A stretch of 64,000 nt of DNA, from contig CBDUTJ010000004.1 in the NCBI GenBank assembly GCA_965370415.1, forward strand, positions 40,893 through 104,892. Direction: 5' to 3'. Below, in pieces: positions 60,075 to 64,000 of this stretch. Both the position numbers and the translations under genes were made by a program. The notes under the pieces were generated by a model that saw only the letters and a list, made by a program, of their open reading frames with translations, was not told the origin of the DNA and made no database searches. How positions within the stretch are numbered: position 1 is the first letter of the stretch; every line of letters begins with the position of its first letter. The DNA comes from JACNIV01 sp965370415. Lineage in GTDB: Bacteria; Cloacimonadota; Cloacimonadia; Cloacimonadales; TCS61.

Positions 60075-61178
60075 CTACCTGTAAAATTCCTTAATTGTTT
60101 GAATAACAAAATCTTGCTGTTCTCTGGAAATTTCGGAAAAGACAGGAATTGAGATTACTTTTTTTGACAGTTGTTCCGAAACCAGGAAATCGCCTTCTTT
60201 ATAATTCAGATAAGAAAAGCATTCCTGTAGATGCAGCACTCGCGGATAATAAATAGCACATCCAATATCATGAGCACGTAAATGTTTTAACAGCTCATCT
60301 CGTTGTTCAGCCAGAAGAGTGAATTGATTAAAAATAGAAGTAGCTTTTTCATGAATAACAGGAAGTGTGATCTGCGGAATATCGCTCAGGTGTTTGTAAT
60401 AATATTCAGCATTTTGCCTGCGAGCATCCGACCAACTTTGCAGCGAACGGAGTTTTACCAGCAGCACAGCCGCCTGGATCGTGTCTAACCTGCTGTTCAA
60501 ACCAACCCATTTGTGGTAATATTGTGGGTTTTCGCCATGAACTCGCAGTTGAAATAATTTTGCTGCTAATTCATCGTCGTTAGTAAGGCACATACCACCA
60601 TCACCCATTGCTCCCAGATTTTTACTGGGGAAAAAGGAAAGTGTTCCAATGTCACCAATAGTACCGGCAGCTTTACCATCGAACTCAGCACCAATTCCCT
60701 GGGCATTATCTTCTATAACTTTAAGATTATGCTTCTTTGCAATATCCATTATTTTATCCATCTCTGCGGGCTGGCCGAAAAGATGAACTGGCATAATTGC
60801 TTTTGTTTTTGATGTTATTGCTGTTTCAATTTTTTGTGGGTCAATATTGAAAGTGTCAGGTTTTACATCTGCAAATACCGGTGTGGCTCCAACTCTGTGG
60901 ATTGTACCTGCTGTAGCAAAAAAAGTGAAAGGTGTTGTAATTACTTCATCGCCTTCTGAAACATTTAATGCTAGCAGGGCAAGTAAAAGAGCATCTGTAC
61001 CGGATGCACAACCAATTGCATATTTCACCTTGCAGAACTCTTTCATATCTTCTTCAAATTCTTTTACTTGCGGACCAAGTTTATAAGCATGAGTTGTGAA
61101 GACCTTTTCAATTTCAGCTCGAATATCATTTAGAATAGGAGAGTATTGCGCATTAAGGTCTAACATGGGAACTTTCAT
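60075..61178 (-). CDS. DegT/DnrJ/EryC1-family PLP aminotransferase
   Basis: A 367-residue sugar aminotransferase that transfers an amino group to a nucleotide-linked keto-sugar for surface polysaccharide. CASGTDALLLALLA binds the PLP phosphate, EDNAQGIGAEF carries the ring-stacking Asp, and SFFPSKNLGAMGDGG holds the PLP Lys (Lys at about 187). LNSRLDTIQAA is also typical. It forms an operon with the epimerase and the export protein, 8-9 bp apart. Confidence 0.93.
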   Translation of the reverse strand: MKVPMLDLNAQYSPILNDIRAEIEKVFTTHAYKLGPQVKEFEEDMKEFCKVKYAIGCASGTDALLLALLALNVSEGDEVITTPFTFFATAGTIHRVGATPVFADVKPDTFNIDPQKIETAITSKTKAIMPVHLFGQPAEMDKIMDIAKKHNLKVIEDNAQGIGAEFDGKAAGTIGDIGTLSFFPSKNLGAMGDGGMCLTNDDELAAKLFQLRVHGENPQYYHKWVGLNSRLDTIQAAVLLVKLRSLQSWSDARRQNAEYYYKHLSDIPQITLPVIHEKATSIFNQFTLLAEQRDELLKHLRAHDIGCAIYYPRVLHLQECFSYLNYKEGDFLVSEQLSKKVISIPVFSEISREQQDFVIQTIKEFYR

Positions 61179-61186
61179 TTAATTTC

Positions 61187-62146
61187 CTATTGTTCAAAAT
61201 ATGTAATAATTCTTTCCAGAATCTGGTCGAGATTGAATTTAGGTTTATAATCGATATACTCTTTGATTTTGGTAAGGTCTGGTTTACGATGACGCATATC
61301 TTCAAAGCCTTCTTCATAAGCGTCTTCGTATTTAATGAATTCAATTTTGGAATTGCTTCCAGCCATCTTCTTGATCTTTTGAGCTAAGGCTTCAATGGTG
61401 ATTTCTTTGTCGTTTCCAATATTGAATATTTGACCTTCTGCTTTTTTTGTATTCATAAGCTTTATCATACCATCTGTGATATCTGCAACATCGCCAAAAC
61501 AACGGGATTGCTTCCCATCACCAAAGATCGTGATAGGATGATTTAATAATGCATTACGAACAAATTTGGGAATAACCATGCCATACTGACCTGTTTGACG
61601 AGGACCGACCGTATTAAAGCAGCGTGCAATTATAACAGGCAATTTTTTTTCTCTATAATAAGCTAAAGCCAGAAATTCATCTATTGCTTTGGAAGCACTA
61701 TAGCTCCAACGCGTAATATGAGTAGATCCCAACAAACGATCATCTTCTTCTTTAAATGGAATAGTATTGCTTTTACCATAGATCTCAGAAGTGGAAGCCA
61801 CAAGAACTTTCTTCTTATACTTATTGGCAAACTCCAATATATTCTCTGTGCCGCCAATATTGGTTTGCAGCGAAAGGAGTGGATTATCGATAATATATTT
61901 AACACCAACAGCAGCAGCCATATGATATATCTGGTCACAATTTTTCACCATATTGCGCAAAACGTCACGATTTAAAATGGAATCGATAGTATAACTGAAA
62001 TTTTTCTCTTTGGTCAGATGAATAATATTCGAGTATTTTCCTGTGGAAAGATTATCGATAACTGAAATCGTATGGTCTTCTTTTAAAAGTTTTTCCGCCA
62101 GATGGGAACCAATGAACCCAGCTCCGCCAGTAATTAATATTTTCAC
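61187..62146 (-). CDS. NAD-dependent sugar-nucleotide epimerase/dehydratase
   Basis: A 319-residue short-chain dehydrogenase of the extended type. GGAGFIGSH (7-15) binds NAD, STSEIYG (118-124) carries the catalytic Ser/Glu, Tyr149-x3-Lys153 (YSASK) completes the site, and CFNTVGPRQTGQYGMVIPKF is the family block. It is closest in style to UDP-glucuronate decarboxylase or dTDP-glucose dehydratase relatives; the exact sugar is uncertain. Part of the polysaccharide operon. Confidence 0.88.
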   Translation of the reverse strand: MKILITGGAGFIGSHLAEKLLKEDHTISVIDNLSTGKYSNIIHLTKEKNFSYTIDSILNRDVLRNMVKNCDQIYHMAAAVGVKYIIDNPLLSLQTNIGGTENILEFANKYKKKVLVASTSEIYGKSNTIPFKEEDDRLLGSTHITRWSYSASKAIDEFLALAYYREKKLPVIIARCFNTVGPRQTGQYGMVIPKFVRNALLNHPITIFGDGKQSRCFGDVADITDGMIKLMNTKKAEGQIFNIGNDKEITIEALAQKIKKMAGSNSKIEFIKYEDAYEEGFEDMRHRKPDLTKIKEYIDYKPKFNLDQILERIITYFEQ

Positions 62147-62155
62147 AATATCTCC

Positions 62156-63475
62156 TTATGGGGTAATACTTTGAATTACAATGATTATTGTTGCAATTTC
62201 AGCAACTATTTTCATAATATCTTTAGTAAGAACCCAGTAATCTCTGTCAGGTTTTTCAGGCACAAAAATCATATCTCCAACTTCAATGATTGTATCTTTC
62301 TTAGGTTTTAACCATTCGCCCGTACTTACTCGAATAATTCTGATTTTACCCTCTCTGGCATTCCAGGAAAGTCCACCTGCTTGTTCAATATAATAAAGAT
62401 AGTTTTTTCCGGCCACATATTTGATTAATCCTGAATTCTTTACATGTCCCGAAACATTGATAGTTATAGATTTATCTGGAAGAAAGATGAAGTCATCATT
62501 TTTGAGAACTATGTCTGAATATTTATCTTTTGAGTTCCAAAGATTTCCAAAATTAATGGCAAATTTTCCTCTTAATTCTCTTGATTTAGTTTTGAAATAT
62601 TCATATTCGAGTGCAGTCATGTCTTCAACGAGCATTTTTTCTAATCTTTCAAACTCAGCATCAATAACGTCTTCTCTACTTCTTCTTTGAAGAAAAGCAT
62701 TTTGCAGATCTGCAAGAGACGTTGGCCCACCGCATTTTTCTAATATTTCTAAGAGAGTTGTCTCATTTTCTTCAATAGAATAATATCCAGGAAATTGTAC
62801 TTCACCACTTATTGTAATGAATTTTTCTTCATGAAATTCTGGAATAAAACGGATGATGATTCTGTCATCATTCTGCAAAATAATGTTTTCTTCGCAATTT
62901 GTGTTATTAATAATATTTTGCAAGTTTAGAGAAAAATTTTCAGTTTTTTTGCCATTTTTTGTGTATCTAACAACTTCTGCTTTTTCCAAATAAGCACTTT
63001 CTTGTAAATTCAATGCCAAGTCAATAATATCGGTAACTCTGTCTCCATCTATTAATTCGTAAGAGCCTGGTTTGTTAACGGCACCTTCTACTAAAACGCG
63101 TTTTTGAATAGCAGGGACTATAACAAAATCTCCATCTAATAAATAAGGGTTATTTTTTTCATCACCCAAGACAAAGAATCTCTTCAAATCGATTCGTGTA
63201 TCAATTCCATTCCTTCGTAATGTAATGTTTCTATTTGAATATTCTATGAATTCTTCAGGAAGTAGCGAATCCGTGATTGCACTAGCAATTTTTATCACTT
63301 CTGAGACACGCGTAGAAGGAGGTACCATGAAAACACCAGGATTATCAATTGCGCCTACTATCGACACACTATAAAAAACTTCATCCTGTTTGTATTGTGA
63401 AATTTGAGCAGTAAGATTTATTGTTATTATCAAAAATAGAAACAGAATAAAAGATATTTTTTTTGATTTATTCAC
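62156..63475 (-). CDS. SLBB-domain polysaccharide export protein
   Basis: A 439-residue exported protein with a signal peptide (about 1-23). It contains repeated SLBB/soluble-ligand-binding beta-grasp modules (VSIVGAIDNPGVFMVPP; VLVEGAVNKPGSYELIDGD; TISGEVQFPGYYSIEENE; NVSGHVKNSGLIKYVAG), as in Wza-type exporters, and a C-terminal hydrophobic span (DIMKIVAEIATIIIVIQSI). It probably forms part of the polysaccharide export channel. First gene of the operon with the epimerase and aminotransferase. Confidence 0.88.
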   Translation of the reverse strand: MNKSKKISFILFLFLIITINLTAQISQYKQDEVFYSVSIVGAIDNPGVFMVPPSTRVSEVIKIASAITDSLLPEEFIEYSNRNITLRRNGIDTRIDLKRFFVLGDEKNNPYLLDGDFVIVPAIQKRVLVEGAVNKPGSYELIDGDRVTDIIDLALNLQESAYLEKAEVVRYTKNGKKTENFSLNLQNIINNTNCEENIILQNDDRIIIRFIPEFHEEKFITISGEVQFPGYYSIEENETTLLEILEKCGGPTSLADLQNAFLQRRSREDVIDAEFERLEKMLVEDMTALEYEYFKTKSRELRGKFAINFGNLWNSKDKYSDIVLKNDDFIFLPDKSITINVSGHVKNSGLIKYVAGKNYLYYIEQAGGLSWNAREGKIRIIRVSTGEWLKPKKDTIIEVGDMIFVPEKPDRDYWVLTKDIMKIVAEIATIIIVIQSITP

Positions 63476-63499
63476 ATTGCCTCCCTTTAAAATTCAGGA

Positions 63500-63528
63500 A
63501 AAAATCTTAACTTGAGCATTTCTGTCAA
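63500..63528 (-). promoter_or_regulatory. Candidate promoter (TTGACA-N17-ATTTTT)
   Basis: On minus, TTGACA (63528-63523) is followed after exactly 17 bases by ATTTTT (63505-63500), 25 bp before the polysaccharide-export start codon. Confidence 0.38.
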
Positions 63529-63561
63529 TTAATTAATCACTGAATTTAGAAAGTAAATAAT

Positions 63562-64000
63562 TTAATTGGTGATTATAAAATTTAGGATCTCGATACTTTT
63601 TTCAGCTATTTCCAGTTTGCTATTATTGTCAGTATCAGCAACTTCAAAAAAGATCTTGAAATTCTCAGTTGTATCGAATCTTACAGGATAATTAAAATGC
63701 TTAACCAACTTGGTAAGTTTCTCTCTGGGAAGAAGCTTATTACCACTGAACTCAAGAGCAATATTTCCTTTATTTATTTTAACTGATTCTACACCGGTCA
63801 ATTTAGCCATCAGATGCATTTTATAGTACAGCATAGCATTCTTTGCCTGCTGTGGAATCTCTCCATATCTGTCGAGAAGCTCTTGTTTTAGGTCTTCAAA
63901 ATGCTTCGGATTTCTAAAAGCCAGCATTTTCCTGTAAATTTCCAGACGTTCTTTTTCGCTGGAAATATAGCTTTCCGGAAAATAATGATCACTTTCGATC
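63562..64000 (-). CDS. mfd: Transcription-repair coupling factor Mfd, C-terminal part (cut by window edge)
   Basis: The frame is open to the right edge, beyond the first internal ATG. The visible 146 residues read DHYFPESYISSEKERLEIYRK, in style equal to the Mfd block before the TRCF domain, then DLKQELLDRYGEIP and the C-terminal TRCF (D7) domain. Mfd removes stalled RNA polymerase and recruits UvrA. The translocase motor lies outside the window. Confidence 0.88.
   Translation of the reverse strand, partial: IESDHYFPESYISSEKERLEIYRKMLAFRNPKHFEDLKQELLDRYGEIPQQAKNAMLYYKMHLMAKLTGVESVKINKGNIALEFSGNKLLPREKLTKLVKHFNYPVRFDTTENFKIFFEVADTDNNSKLEIAEKSIEILNFIITN

Noticed and set aside
1..64000. tRNA or rRNA genes
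   Set aside because: I looked in all gaps for cloverleaf-like GC-rich segments and conserved T-loop sequence (GGTTCGAAT type) and recognised none; a covariance-model scan would settle it.

Overview
The window looks like a stretch of an AT-rich, Gram-negative bacterial chromosome of the FCB group, most likely Candidatus Cloacimonadota or a close relative. The clues are several large secreted proteins ending in a Por/FlgD-type C-terminal sorting domain (YPNPFNP...GVYFYK...KKMLLLK), a PorV/PorQ-like outer-membrane protein, BamD, SurA-like and Lgt envelope genes, and a MutL (glutamate-mutase-type) ATPase. The phylum is inferred from gene content and style, not from a marker phylogeny.

Layout. 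1-8.8 kb (+): end of a PorV-like barrel, a secreted subtilisin, a helical-repeat protein, greA, an M18 aminopeptidase, a BamD-like lipoprotein and nadD. 8.9-11.3 kb (+): small secreted or membrane proteins and a beta-helix protein. 11.4-13.2 kb (-): methyltransferase and glucokinase. 13.2-14.7 kb: a cysteine-cluster gene on the + strand between inverted repeats and an attC-like palindrome. 14.7-19.7 kb (-): a tightly packed four-gene module: zinc-binding SMC/Rad50-like ABC ATPase, small middle protein, PD-(D/E)XK nuclease-like protein and DNA methyltransferase. I read it as an ABC-three-component-like defence or restriction system; its promoter region carries three short direct repeats exactly 33 bp apart. 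19.9-26.1 kb (-): glnA, an M50 protease, tyrS and a beta-helix protein. 26.4-28.3 kb: probable oriC, with DnaA boxes on both sides of dnaA; genes immediately left are mostly on -, those right on +, as expected for co-orientation with replication.

28.4-40.8 kb (+): lipoprotein, two parvulin-type foldases, pgpA, yajC, def, fmt (apparently with a CUG start), DUF116, rsgA, nadK, recN, a membrane protein and an NfeD/SPFH pair. 41-49.6 kb (+): eno, a 269-bp inverted-repeat element, a lipoprotein and two large secreted proteins. 49.7-64 kb (-): a MutL cluster without a visible mutase, comF, pssA with a degenerate psd-like partner, purB, lgt, etfB, sugar-nucleotide and polysaccharide-export genes, and the 3' end of mfd.

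Notable themes are (1) the four-gene defence candidate; (2) small palindromic elements in gaps and also in frame inside the same loop of three C-terminal sorting domains; (3) a recurring TTGACA-N17-(A/T)TTTT(C/T) arrangement before five transcription units; (4) cases of altered function or expression signals (CUG-start fmt, psd-like protein lacking catalytic motifs, etfB without etfA). No rRNA, tRNA, CRISPR array or transposase gene was recognised.
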